Origin: Bolinopsis microptera | Lineage: Eukaryota > Ctenophora > Tentaculata > Lobata > Bolinopsidae | Assembly (NCBI RefSeq): GCF_026151205.1 | Contig: NC_087072.1 | Span: forward strand, 21,356,103 to 21,420,102 | Direction of reading: 5' to 3' | DNA length: 64,000 bases | Shown here: piece after piece, positions 8,701-21,390 of the stretch | Layout: each line of letters opens with the position of its first letter | Position numbering within the stretch: the first letter of the stretch is position 1 | Position numbers and translations under genes: made by a program | The notes under the pieces: model-generated | The model's database searches: none | Seen by the model: the letters and a program-made list of their open reading frames with translations, nothing else | Told to the model about the DNA's origin: nothing

Positions 8701-10635
8701 GATATTCAGCTTCCAGTACCTCTTGTGAAACTTGTGACCTGTGAAACTCACACTTACCTCAATGACATGATTGGTCACTGGTCAAAACTGTAAAACTTCG
8801 GTCAAGGAAACGACAAAAAGCTTTTATTTAATATGTAATATAAAACCTGATGATTTTCCGTTTATCAATGCTTTCTCCGAGATGTTGGTTCTCAATACCT
8901 TGACCATGTCTTGTACCATTCACAGTTCACTAGCATTGCCATTAATTGGAAACTGGGCAGTAATACTAATTATGTCAAAGCCGAAATCTTGGCTTGAGGA
9001 AAGTTTATATTTTGTATTTGATCATTGATAATGAGCTACCAGTGCCAGTACTGGTACTGATAGTACATTTCGGTGATTTTCATTCTTTTCAAGGATTCTC
9101 TGTTCTCCAGGATTATTACTTTCAATATCTCAGCTGTGTCCTGTACCACCATAGTAGGAAACTGAAGCAAGGGGTACAATAGTCTTCCCTCAGAAGTATA
9201 AGTTCCCTATCCTTCTCATCGAAAGGGCTAACAAACTTTTTCTTTCAAAAGAAAGGTACATATTTATAATTATTTTCGACATATAGATCTATCCATAACG
9301 TATACAATGTAATATGTATACATGTATACTATACAGGTCCTAATATATAACAACACTATCAGATACATTAATTTTTCATTCGAATTGTTTAGATTTTACA
9401 CCGTAAAACTTCCGAATTCTGATAGAATACTTGTTGACGTTTTCCGAATGTGCTTGATTTGGCAGTTAAGTAAGTGGCAGGTTCTAATTTTATGGATCAT
9501 TATTTTGGGCTTTACTTAATTTACTTAAGTTAACGATTAACCAAGATGATTCTGTATACCTGAACAAATGATATCATGTCACATAAATAAATTTGAGAGA
9601 GAATCGAATTGAAGAGAGAAGTGAAACGAACACCTTTGCTTATTTGCTATGGTTAAAAATAGCGGCAACACAATAATCGCTAGTAATTTTGGCTCGTAAT
9701 ATTATACACAATTCACAATAAATAAAAATCATTGGTAATCAGCTGAATCATCGTTCACGCGTTAACTTGCAAACAACAAGCTATAAGAGATCTGATCAAC
9801 AACAATGTTAACAATAGCTTCAAATGTGACACTATCATTTAACATCTCTATCATAAAATTCATCTTCATACCATCAATATAACCGTTATATTTGTCTACA
9901 GTTCTAATACTCTATCTCTATTCACTATAATTCACCTAAGGCCGGTAGTTTTCTCTCTAAAACTCAGTTTCAAGTCAGAGCGTTAGCTAGTAGTGGGGGA
10001 GAGTGCACCAGGAGGCCATTATCCTGTATTTTAGGAGAGCATGCGGCATGCTCTTGTAAACTCTTTCTAATGTGTTGCATGTGCTCACTTACTGCCCATT
10101 ATGATTTCCAACGGTAAAGCTAGAGGCTGAGCGGGGAATAATTATTTGCTAACATTGCTTACTCCACGTGTTAATGTCAACGCACGTGACTAATGGAAAG
10201 TTAATTTATCGCACGTGTTGTATTCCTTGTATTCCACGTGTGACGGATTGTATTGTTTTTTACAATTATCTAGAGGAAGGGGTGCATGCAGCGATTTACA
10301 GGCTGCCCAATTGAGTACAAGAGTTGACAACTAAGTCACTAATTATAATGATCTGAGGATGCAGGGCATCATCCCCCTACACCACCAAAAAACGGCAAAA
10401 TCAAAATACCGCCCAATATCCTGTGTATTGACAACTGGGCTACTAAATCTCTCAGTATATACATCTCTATAACAAGTCCTACTCTAGAGCTAACAGTCTG
10501 GGTATCTTCTTATCTTCTCACCCGCGCGCTACATTTCCACACTATCTTGCACATCCTCTTAGAGGTGATCTGAAGAACAGCTCACTGTCACGTGATCCTG
10601 ATCACGTGACAGAGCTACTGGGTCCGTGACTCCGC
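8701..10635. other. no gene seen; E-box cluster near 10.2 kb
   Basis: AT-rich sequence without convincing coding segments on either strand. A 9-bp hairpin (AGAGCATGC/GCATGCTCT, about 10035-10053) is present. Four CACGTG sites lie between about 10165 and 10242, and two more at about 10590-10606, just past the stop codon of the neighbouring minus-strand gene. Confidence 0.4.
10160..10245. promoter_or_regulatory. cluster of four CACGTG E-boxes
   Basis: Four CACGTG palindromes occur within about 80 bp, some 400 bp downstream of the stop codon of the minus-strand hAT-derived gene. CACGTG is the site of bHLH-zip factors such as USF, Myc/Max and MITF/TFEB. The motif is enriched across the whole window, so a local function is only a suggestion. 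Confidence 0.35.
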
Positions 10636-13600
10636 TCACCAGAGTGACGAGTTCACGTTTAAGAAGAAGAGTCTCTCGAGCTCCTGCAGCGAGCTGCACT
10701 GCTGGAACGAGTTCACGGACACTGTCCACTCGAGGAAGACCTTGTCTACAGGAGGCGGACAGGCTGGTATAGAGCACAGGTAGTAGGCTAACTGGGCCAG
10801 ACACCGGTACGTGCCACACTTCTCTTGCCAGTATCTGGTAAAGGGATTGGGTTAACATTTACCTCGCCTAGCTTTATCTTAAATCCGTTTAAAAAAATCA
10901 AAGATAAAATGGAGATTGCAGTCCCGAATCAACCTGAAACGAATGACAGAATCGTAATTAATCATTAAGTAGCTAATTAACTCTGACTCACCTAAACGGA
11001 CACTCGCAGTCTAGCAGAAGCTGGTCTCTGACGAAATCGTTGAACTCGACAAGAAGAGCACTGCTGGGTTTGACGTCCTTGTAATCGTTCTTCTCTAGAA
11101 ATGCAAACAGTTTTCTTCGCTTTGTTGCTTGTTCGTTCGCCTGAAATATTATCTCGGTTTAATTCTAGACATTCAGTCGCCAGCCAACAAAAGTTAGATA
11201 ACGGGGACTTGGTCTCAACTTCCAGCAGGGTACAGTTAACGAAGTCATTGGTATTCAACTTTCAGGTTGCGTGATCTTGAGATTAAACTCTGATTGTTTA
11301 AAATTAATTTTAAATTTGCGAATCTTAGCAACAATGGTTTAAAAGGATGCATTAAATCGGTTTCAAATTTTTAGATTTTAATCCAGGGTACAAAGAGTGC
11401 CACGTTCTCGGTGACGATAATTAAATTATACCGTCTAAACATGATCTAAATTCTGACACTTATTTAATTTCAGATAAACGAAATCATGTCATAATTCGTT
11501 TAGCTTTGAGAAATTTGTATCCAGTGCACGTGTTTGAGAGGTCGAATAAACAGGTTACACGACTAACCTTAGAGTCATTGACGTTCTCATCGGCCTTGTA
11601 ATAGTTGGTGGAAGGAGATGGGTTACTGATCCTGAGTTCCTGGGCCAGTTCCTCCAACTTAGACTGGACAGCGGACTCTTCCTGACTGGTCCTGCACCAC
11701 TTCATCTTGAAGCGGGGATCAAGCGCTGCTGCTTCCTGAGGGGAATTTCAGTTAGAACCAAATCAGCCAACCTCTGAGCAGGTAATTTAATCTAATTCCC
11801 AGACTTATACTGTGATTAAACTCCATAAATACTCATTCCCGGACACGTGTAAATTAGCGGTGCGTGCGGCTGTAGCACCAGACGACCGTAAAATACCGAT
11901 AATAAAGGGGCTTCGTTCGACAGAATGAGACGTGAACTTATCGAAGGTTTCGGCGACCCAGCCTACGAAATCGCTTCACAGTTGAAAGACTTTATAATTG
12001 GCACAGACGACAGTGGTATTAAAACCGTACCTGATAGTATTTCTGTTTCAGGAGGGGAGTAAGGTGTTTCTGGAGGGCAGTATTGAGGTTAACAACCACA
12101 TCCCCCAAGTGAGTAGGCTTCATCTCTCTCAGCAGCTGGTCCAGGGACAGGATGCTCGGTACTACTATTCCAACACTTGGTGACGTATCACTTGAGATCA
12201 GATTGTATACCTGTAACAATTCAGGGTTAGCGAGGGTCGCGGAGACGGTTCGCATACCGAAACTTTAATTTTCATCTCTAACGGAAAGTTTTCATATTAC
12301 GTTCTACTCATTGTATTATATATATATATCGATTGTGTTACTTATTGAAGGTGATCTGTGAATATCGCCCGATTGACGGGCAGTAATGACATATGGTTAG
12401 GGTGGACAGGTGAAAAGACTAGAAAGGAAACGCGAATAGGACATGTGGTCTGTGTAGTGAGAATGTCTGCAGTCAGCCAACGTTTTAACAGTGAATATCT
12501 CTTTTAAAAGCCAGATTAGATGTAATCAGAGTAACTATTGGGAAGAGGGCGAACACTTAGTTATTCGTTACAAGGCTGTTTTTAAGACAGACTTGTTGAC
12601 CACAATATATTACGAATAATGTCCGTCGCTAGTTTTTAAACAAAGCAGTGCGGAAGGTAACTATGGTTTAACACAAACTTGGAAAATAATAATACCATTT
12701 AGATTACTACAAAAGAACTATGATGACCTTTGTCAACAGTTTAATATTTGGACAGTTTAATATTTATTAGTTCAATAATTATGATACCTTTAATAAATTG
12801 GTGCCCCGAAGGTCCTTGCTAGCCGATGAGCCAATAAATTATCCATAGTTTACAGTCCGAATACAAAAGATCCCGTGTCTATATTAATGTCAAGCAAGGC
12901 TTGAAGTTGGCACTAATTATAGACCGCAAACCAAAGCAAATTTTCATTAACATTCTCTAAGCCACTCTCCAACTCAGGATCAAATTTGCCGATATTTTGC
13001 CGAAGATCTGTGACACTGACAGTCGTTGCTACTGGACAAGAATAAGACAATGAGCGAGGTAAAACAATTGCTTGGACTTCACATTTTATCTGAAGCTAGT
13101 TGACAGTGACAGGTGTCACGCGGTAAAATAAACGGTAAACATAATTACTGGGTCATCTACCCCGTCTTATTCAAACTTTTTAAGACTATGATCTAATAGG
13201 CAGGAGGGAGGCATTGTGGCTAGACACTTGTCTGAACCGACCTTTACAATAAGTGGTGTGAAGTACAATAACAATATATAATAATATGCCTAGTGAAACG
13301 TGATGTGAGGTGCCAGCTTTGTAGCCTTACCTCTTCAAAGGGCTCCAGAATGTCTATCAGCTCCACAGCCAATGAGAGGTCTCGTAAGATACTGATGTTG
13401 TGAGCCGAGAAGGGAGAATTCAGGACCGTCTCTGTCTTTATATCCTTCCCAGGTGAGATACTGCTGGTTGGGCTGACGTTCATGTTACTTGGAGGACTCA
13501 GACTGCTCAAAGAGCCGTTCAGCAAACCTTTAGTCAGACCACTAGTGAGTCCGTTCAAAGTAGAGTTCAGTCCATTCATCCCACCTTTCAATCCGTTGAG

Positions 13601-16600
13601 AGACGAGTTGAGAGATGAGTTGAGAGATGTGTTGAGGCCGTTACTTAGACCGTTAGCTAGGCAGGTTGGGATACCATTGCTGAGAGAAGTAGGTAAACCA
13701 TTGCTAGAGGAGGTGACAGTCTGCTAGCTAGACTCATGTTTGGTATCACGCTAGGAAAACTTCCTGACAGTCCATTGGTCAGGTTTGTAGGGAGCCCGTT
13801 AGCTAGAGAGACTGGGAGCCCGTTAGCTAGAGAAGCGGGAATTCCGTTGGTAAGAGAAGTTGGGAATGCATTGGCAAGTGGAGAAGTAAGTCCACCACTG
13901 AGGGAAGTAATGATGCCATTAGTGAGAGAGGAGTTAAGAGAGTTGTTGATGGAGGTGTTAATGTTGGCGCTGAGGGAGGTAGCGATGCCACTGTTCAGAG
14001 TAGAGGTTATACCATTACTCAGTGAGTTAGTGATGGTGGTCGAGTGGTTACTGTTGTTAACACTGGTCGTCATCAGATTAGCTTCTGTCTTCAGAGAGAC
14101 AACATCCTTGTTATTGTTGATGAACACTGAGGAGAAATCATAGACTATTAATTTAGAATAAAGGTTAAATGTTTTAATCCATGTTCAAAATTCATTTGGT
14201 TGACGGATATTCGGAAGTCAGTGACGGTTGACGAAGTTTTTACCACACTTACATCGCCCGAGTATAGCTACTGTACAGTTTAACGAAGAGCTTAGCGTTA
14301 CAAATTCTAGAAGGTCTCATTATAATATTATATAAAACTTGTTATAATATTTTAACTTTGAATATTCAATTTATTTACCTCTGAGTTTGGAAAGGACTTG
14401 CAACCAGAAGGGAGTGAATAGTGGTCCATCTTGACTCTGTTGGTTCACAGTAGCACATCTTTCGTCAAGAAGGCGGGTCAGCTTGGGATTGTTCAGTGCT
14501 TGGTGGATAACCTGAACAATTGAAAATAAAGCCTTCTGTCTTTGTGTCAGGGGACTAAAGAGTTAATACAATTAGCCATTATCACCCCCAAAGAACGCTT
14601 GTTTTTGGCTTAATAACACAGAACTCGCTTTGTTGTGAGAAGAAAGAATTATTGTTTGTTGTTAGTACCTTGGTGATAACGTAAGCGAAGCTGGAGTCAG
14701 TCTGTACTGGGTCAGATCCCTCGCCATCCGAAGACGTGGCCTCATTGTCTGCCTTAGTGGTGCTGTCCAACCTGCGATAGAGCAAACCCATAATAACACA
14801 ATGTGATAGTTAGGGAACTAGAGAGGACTGTGAAAATAATAGAACAGAGCTAAATTTGTAACTTATCCAGTCCACGACACGTACTTTAGTACTTATGAGG
14901 TAGTTGTTGCCATGGGAACAAAAACAAATATTTACTAACAATAGTAATTCTTAAAATAGTCTTGATACAAACAACAAAGAATAGGGCGAATAAAAAAGTT
15001 CAACTTACTTGGAATTTCTGGTGAAGTCTTCAAGCGAGAGTCTGTTGACCTTCTCGTAGTAAATCTTGTTCGTGATCCCGTAAACATGCTTGGTCTGCTC
15101 TACAAGATTCTCCCACTCCATTCCAGGCGATATCACGTACACAGCCAGGAGATGATGTTTTAACTCCCAGTATACACTGCAGAGATATTGATACCGTTAC
15201 TATCGAATTCTTCTTGTAAATCAGTACGAATAAGGACAGTTTGTGATACTTCAGGCTCAAGTTTACTTCAGGGTTACTTCAGGGTTAAGTTCAAGAATCA
15301 CGTGAGATAAGAATGCCTGATAACGTTGCCATATTCCATGAAAATGATTTTTAAGAGAAGTTTTAGAGATTACCGTGAATGTATATCACATGAAGAACCC
15401 ACCTTAAGTAGTAAGCAGTGACGGCAACAAAGCAGTTGGATATAACCGATATCTGCAGGTTCACCACAGGTACCAGGGATAGTTGAGAGATGATGGAGTC
15501 TTTGACGTGCTCGTATGCTGGAGAATCAGGGGTTAAGAGATCTATCATATCTATCACTTAGTATCAACAAGATTAAATTTACTGTATTCCGCCGCTCTTT
15601 GAGCTTCAGACAGACTTTACTAAGACGAAAATAGAAAGTGTGACGAGATACGCAATTACCTAGATTATATTAATTGTGATATCCTTGATATCATCATTTT
15701 CCGGCCATAAAAATTGAGTCAACCTAACCCGGAAACAGTCACAATAGTTGGAAATGGAATGCGAACGTGTTTTCTGGAACCTAGACAGGAATTTAGAGAT
15801 TTGTTTATCTACCAAGCACCTACCCGAGGGTATGAGAGTATCTCTGATTTGAGTTGCAGTGGGTAGCCCAAAGAAAGGATGCATAGCTCTGATGAGATTC
15901 CTGAACCCCTTCCTGTTGATGACAGAAGCAGGCTGGATGTCCATAACAAGGTAGTTTAGAACAGATCTCATGATAGCGACCTGTCTGTCTGCATCTGTCT
16001 GTCCCATGTTAGTCAGGGAGGCCAGGCTGGTCGGGGTCAAGCCCTCGTGTTTCAGAGGGTTACTCAGGAACTCTGCTTTAGGCACCTGTGGAGATATCAT
16101 AAGTTTAGAGATCAAGTATTTCGGTATCTTTCCTAAGTAGTACTCGTTCTACGAGTATGGTTGTATCAGTGGGAGTATTTTTACATTGTGCATCTGATTT
16201 ACAGGGCCACGTTATAGACAATATAAATGACCTGCCCTAGTTTCGATCCAATCTACTTTATTATTGCTCTCTATCCGAGATACTTTCTACTGGTTTAGTT
16301 TCGTTTATAGGAGACAGGAGTACTATAATGTCCTTGTCCTTCAATATCAGGATTTTTTAAATGAGGTCCATTAAGCAGGCTTAGTTATCCTGGTCCACAG
16401 AGCAATTATATTTAGACTTAACCAGTTGAACAAGGCACATCATACGAGGTTCCCTCTCATTAAATGCTTCTTATTTGACGTTATTCCTCCCTTCACCAAA
16501 CAACGATCCTAAATATCAGTTCCGAATAATGACATTAGCCTGGATGACGAAGATTATTGCTGATGATAGCGTTTTAGTCCGCTTAATGACCACGACCTTC

Positions 16601-18228
16601 ATTTAGTTGGATGTGAAGAGCGGAGTTCCGGAGGTTATTAGAAATCATTATTGCGGATCAGACTGGCCTATTAGGAGACAAGCAGCTCATTGTATCGCTT
16701 CCACTACTTAATTTTCATTAACCCGATCCCTTATCAAATAATACTATCGGTTTAGAGCGCTTTATTTCCGATAAGTTAGTTATTGTGAGCAATTAGGCCG
16801 CTCAGACAGAATTGTCTGACTCCATTAACCGGAGGGTAATACAGAAGACTAATCCTCCACTTATCTACTCACTTGAAACATTAACAGTCACCAAACTAAT
16901 GATTGTTTACATTACAACCCCACACGTGTGCGGTGAGCCTTGCACGCTCCATCTCAACTAATCTAATAATCACTGTTTATTGAGGGCATTTAGCTTGGAC
17001 AATAGGCCAGCACCGATCAATCATTAACAAATACAGCGATTATATTGGTGACCAGCAGGCAGTGAGGAGCTTATTTACCAATGTTTGGAGGATGTTACTA
17101 CTAGTTAGGGGGATAATGTATCCAGAGATAGTATATCGGTAGCTTGCTATCTTCCTCCTCACAGCCAAGAAGGAGGCACAATTCTTAACTTTCTCACAAC
17201 GTGCCGCCAAATTGGAGGTTCACTTCCTCCCACCAGGACAGAGACTGGACATTAACCAGTACGGTTAAATAAACTCACATATTCCCACAATTAGTATATC
17301 AACGACTTGTTTACCAATATTGGCCTGGTTAATGATTGGAAAGCGTCTTCGTGGCCACTACTTCTCAATAACAAACCACTACATTTTTAACCAGCCCAAT
17401 GGTTTTCATACTGTGTGAAAATGGGAGGACGACTAATAGAATTTCTGAGGCCATTTGTAATGCGTCTACTTAAAACTACTTAAACCGCACTGACCAAAAC
17501 TTAGTTCGAACTTATGGGAAAGTTTGACGAAGGTCATCGCATTGAAGGCAAACCAGGGGATAATTATATGGTTTATTGATTTGTTGAAAACCACCGACCT
17601 TAACGAAAAGTCCAGGCATAACGGTTTGGAAATCGATTATATTTATAACAATGAAGTAATCAACCACAGAAGGAAACCACCAAAAAGCCGTCTTATAACT
17701 TTAATAAAACCAAATAAACACGACTTTAAAATGAAATCCAAGTTCAAAGAAATTAACTGAAACCGACCTGAGCTGCGATGGAAGTAAGGTAGTTCCGTCC
17801 ATATGCAGGGAGCATGGAGGTTCCTTGATGTCGAGCCAGGAAGGAGGTGGCTTTCTCCGCACGCTCCGCCTTCTTACGCGCCCAATCGTGCAACAGCTCA
17901 GGATGCACGTGCTGAAAGTTTGGGAGTTAGCATTCAAAATATATTGGAATCATTGAATTGAAAGATTTGAACAATTTTAAAACATAAAAAAGTATAATAT
18001 GTTATTGAAATCCTTGGGTTCTGAAAAATATATAAGGATAAAGTTGAAACCTTGAGATGAGTGATAAAGTTGCTGTTTACACTGGCTGTTCCTTTGTAGT
18101 CTCGCTGACATATCTTACACCGTCTGATGGTCCTCTTCTTTCCGTCAACGTACTCCTCGCGAACGAGATCAAAATATTTGTGTTCTATCTTTGCATCCAT
18201 TCCGTATTTGTGCTCTAAGTCCATTCTC
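10636..18228 (-). CDS. domesticated hAT transposase-like protein with BED finger, 12 coding exons
   Basis: Exons (minus): 18228-18051 (ATG 18224), 17911-17768, 16085-15824, 15517-15403, 15176-15009, 14771-14669, 14511-14379, 14126-13331, 12210-12031, 11735-11568, 11140-10992, 10834-10636 (TGA). Phases join throughout, given one missing base in exon 8, for about 863 residues. Exons 1-2 encode a BED-type finger (CKICQRDY, then HLK-HVHP). Exons 3-5 hold hAT helical segments (GFRNLIRAMHPFFGLP, FVAVTAYYL). Exon 9-10 text includes ALDPRFK, typical of hAT proteins. Exon 12 is the dimerisation region (YWQEKCGTY, LAQLAYYLCSIPA, LFFLNVNSSLW). The usual TxDxWT motif reads NLQIS and the TDNASN block is absent, so cleavage activity is unlikely. 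Family knowledge suggests a ZBED-like DNA-binding nuclear protein; the role is unknown. Confidence 0.8.
13331..14126 (-). other. Leu/Asn/Ser/Gly-rich repeat exon of the hAT-derived gene, with frame break
   Basis: Exon 8 inserts roughly 200 residues of imperfect short repeats of the type LANGLP, SLTNGIP and SLNSSLNG between the hAT core and the conserved ILEPFEE segment. At about 13700-13720 the frame breaks: the 5' part runs on to a stop at 13657, while the 3' part continues the same repeat style in another frame. Exon length (796) needs one extra base to join phases on both sides. This may be a sequencing error in a repeat, a polymorphism or a real lesion. Confidence 0.7.
16086..17767 (-). 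other. intron 2 of the hAT-derived gene
   Basis: A 1.7-kb intron between the BED-finger exons and the first hAT-core exon. No nested gene is visible. A plus-strand open frame at 17524-17760 has no recognisable features and is probably chance. Confidence 0.6.
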
Positions 18229-20859
18229 CTTGAGGGGAAAGGAAGAAAGTATCAGTACTTGCAAAAATTATACAATGTTTCACTGCCAAAAGAAATTGCG
18301 TAACGCATCAGTGAATTTAAGTTAAAACTTTAACATGGACAGTCTTAATTCAAGAGTCAAGATACTGTTTCAACAAGTAAACAAAAGCAGGGATTGCACC
18401 TAATCCTATCGTGCGAGAGTTAGTTTACTTTATGACATTCTTAAACGCTGATTAAATGATAATCGCAGTTAATTTCGGTACTATTTGATACAGAAAATTA
18501 TTACTGAACCGAACTAAGCCTTGGTTCATTATCCATATTGAACTAGAAAAACGCAGGAAAAAATTATCGGGAGATTAAAGGCAATAACGAAATCAAACTG
18601 AAAAGAGCCGAAAAGATAGTTGAAGAGAATCGAGTAAAGAAATTAAGGAGAAGTGAGCCGTAGACTACTAAACGCTTCACATTGAATTACAATTGTATTT
18701 GCTAGGTCGGAAGCATGAAATGGGTCGTAATGAAGCTATCACTGCTTTACAAATTCAGGAAACTGTAGCGGAAAGGGACAATGACTAAGTTTGAAAAAGA
18801 GGAGGAATCTAAGTCATTTTCATGGATAGTGGAGACAAATTACAAGGCAATGGTATGAAGTATCACGGGCTTGCTGTCCTGGAAGCGGGTCATTTGTCCG
18901 ATATCTAGTCTAGCATTAACATATTACTCATCCCTCTGACTCACATCAGGGCCAGTTACACGCTTATTTTCATTAGATTAAGTTCTCCAAATTTCCTATA
19001 TCGCTGTTTATCTTGGACCAAAAATTGCATTAAAATTTCATCCTGGAGGTAACGTAATTAACGGGGGTGGAATTAGCTTGACTTCAGCTCAATTCTAGAC
19101 GTTGATCTTGCCAAGAGTGAGGGCTGATCTTGGTTAATCGCTAAAATACCAATATCAAGCTAAATTCCGGGCAAGTGCTGCAATCCATACATACCAATTA
19201 CATTGTTCAATGTCCTAAAGTCACGAATCTCAAGATTTGAGGACACGATGAAAAAAAGCATTGACGATAGTTGAACTACATGGAAATAAAAAAAGAACCC
19301 CAGATAAAAGTTCAAATCAGGAGCACTCCGCAGTTACGTAGTTAGTACAAGTCTTTTAAAATATTTTTTGGCAGGGACCAGGGTTCATTAATATTTACGG
19401 ACAGCTGGAACGATCGCAAGATCTGCAATACCTGATTAATGTACCTACGTAAAGCGTTCCACAATATTAGTTCTACTCAAGTGAGAGATTCTGCTTCTAA
19501 ATGTGAGGGCCCCAAGGCAAGTCAGAATAAAGTCAGAATCGGTTAGGATTAATGTTAAGATAATCCTTTTGGTCGGCATGGTCACTGAACCAAGGGGATT
19601 TTTAAAGACGATATGTTCAGAATGGCTCGATTCTTCCGAAATTTCGAAGATGATCAAAATGGTAGCGTATTCATAATTTTATATTTACTGTAACGGTAAA
19701 GTCAGACAGATTGAAGTATTCCCAGCCAGGAGAATAATTGGGGATGTGGCGCCCAATAAACTCAAACCAGCTAACTGATCTATATTATACCGGGCACCTA
19801 ATGCGTGGAAAGGTAGTTTAAATTAACCACGTCTCGCAGCAACTCACGAGCACAACTCCACTACATAAAAGATATTGAGGAAGCGACGCCGAGGGAGGAT
19901 AATTTAACAAAATTCGCTGAAATTAACTGATAAAGACGGCGAAGAATTGATTAATCTACAGATTGAGTCTGCCTCACGAGCCCAATAACCTCCAAACAAG
20001 CTAACTACTCACAGAGAAAGGTTATTGGCGAGGGTAAAGATTTATTGAAGGTGAGGTGATGGCGGGGTAAAGCAAACAGTTAGTTACCGTAACAAGCACT
20101 GTACTACACTCCACATTAACGGTGACATTTTAAATAAACAAAAGCAACTGCTGCTCCGCCGTTTAATTATCCCCGCGCGGACCGGTATGAGACGGGACTA
20201 GGAGTCACGTGATTACGTGACGTCGCAGTTGAGGACACGTGTGAGGAGCAGTCACGTGATTTCTCTTGTCACGAGAGTCAAGAAGCAGCTTCCAGTGAAG
20301 CTAGGTTAACGGGGCAAGGTTAGTATAACACAGCTGTTTACACAAATAATAACAACGTCATCGACTGATCAGGGATGTAAGACATGTCCCAAAACCAATA
20401 AACTGATCACAGTATTTCGAAGGTGAGCTGAGACTGTGTTAATGTGACACGAGTCCCCGAAATCAGGATGATGTTACGGGTTTACTGCGTTCGTAACCCA
20501 TTGTTCAGGAATTTTAGACCCCGTTATTACTGGACGCTCTGCCCTTAGCACTAGATAAGTAGATAATTCTCAGGTTTGAAACAGGTTGAATGGCCTTCTA
20601 ATTATGTCACCTTTAGTATCCTATTATCACAAAGAAAACTGATAAGCCAGGTTTGAAGTAAACAAATTAACCAATAAAAGTCTCTTAAATTAAATAAAGA
20701 AAATTTGTAATAATATGTCTTGATGTTACTAAAAGTTGGTCGTGCTGTCTAGACGTACTCCGGGAGCCAATAAACGGAGCCCTCCATTTCAAGTGCCGCC
20801 CAATAGGAACACGTGAAAATTACAGAAAAACCAATAAAAATCCGTCTACTAGATTCTGG
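18229..20859. other. upstream non-coding region of the hAT-derived gene
   Basis: No exon was recognised. Untranslated 5' exons of the minus-strand gene may lie here, because its ATG sits only 4 bases inside a likely 3' splice site (18229-18230), but none can be pinned down. Confidence 0.4.
20203..20262. promoter_or_regulatory. three E-boxes with a CRE-like site
   Basis: TCACGTGATTACGTGACGTC is followed by GACACGTGTG and GTCACGTGAT within about 60 bp, about 2 kb upstream of the hAT-derived coding start. The TGACGTCG part resembles a CRE/ATF half. The density is striking, but regulatory action is inferred. Confidence 0.4.
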
Positions 20860-21315
20860 TTGAGCAGCTCAAACCTTGACGGGGTAAGAATTACACTCCC
20901 CTACTTATCGCACTCTTTGAAACCTGAAATAGACTCTTTCAACAGAGCATTAACTAAATTACGGTCCGGTTTATTAATCAGGATTGCAGGGCACCGAGAG
21001 TCGGGGACCGAGCTCCGAGTCAAAAGATTTGACGGGAAGATCGCAGACTATCACGCGGCGAGACACATGTGCAGTTCAACGACTCAACCATTGCTTTTAA
21101 TAATGGCTAGAGCGACGACTCCAGTGACCAGTTCCAACCGGGGCGGCTCCAACTCATTGCAATAAAACACGCTGTACGAAATATGTTGAACAATTGCAAC
21201 TCCACATATCGGTAATACGAGGTATGAGGACGGGGAGACGACAGTTAGCTGGTATGAGAGCCAGCATTCCATCCTCCTGTGGTTAGCTAACCAGGTAGTA
21301 ACCCTCCATAATCTC

Positions 21316-21389
21316 TATATAAATCCCGGGACTGTATTTAACGGAACAGGAGGTCGTCAACTGATAGCAGACAGTAGCAAAAAGTAACT
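21316..21389 (+). promoter_or_regulatory. candidate TATA promoter with first exon and splice donor
   Basis: TATATAAAT at 21316 is followed about 30 bases on by a plausible start region and then by ACT|GTAAGT, a consensus 5' splice site at 21390. This is the layout of a short untranslated first exon on the plus strand. No downstream exon could be linked, so the transcript, coding or not, is unknown. Confidence 0.3.
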
Positions 21390-21390
21390 G

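Noticed and set aside
20860-21165. Plus-strand open frame of about 100 codons
   Set aside because: It starts at TTG, shows no recognisable domain and has no supporting splice partner.
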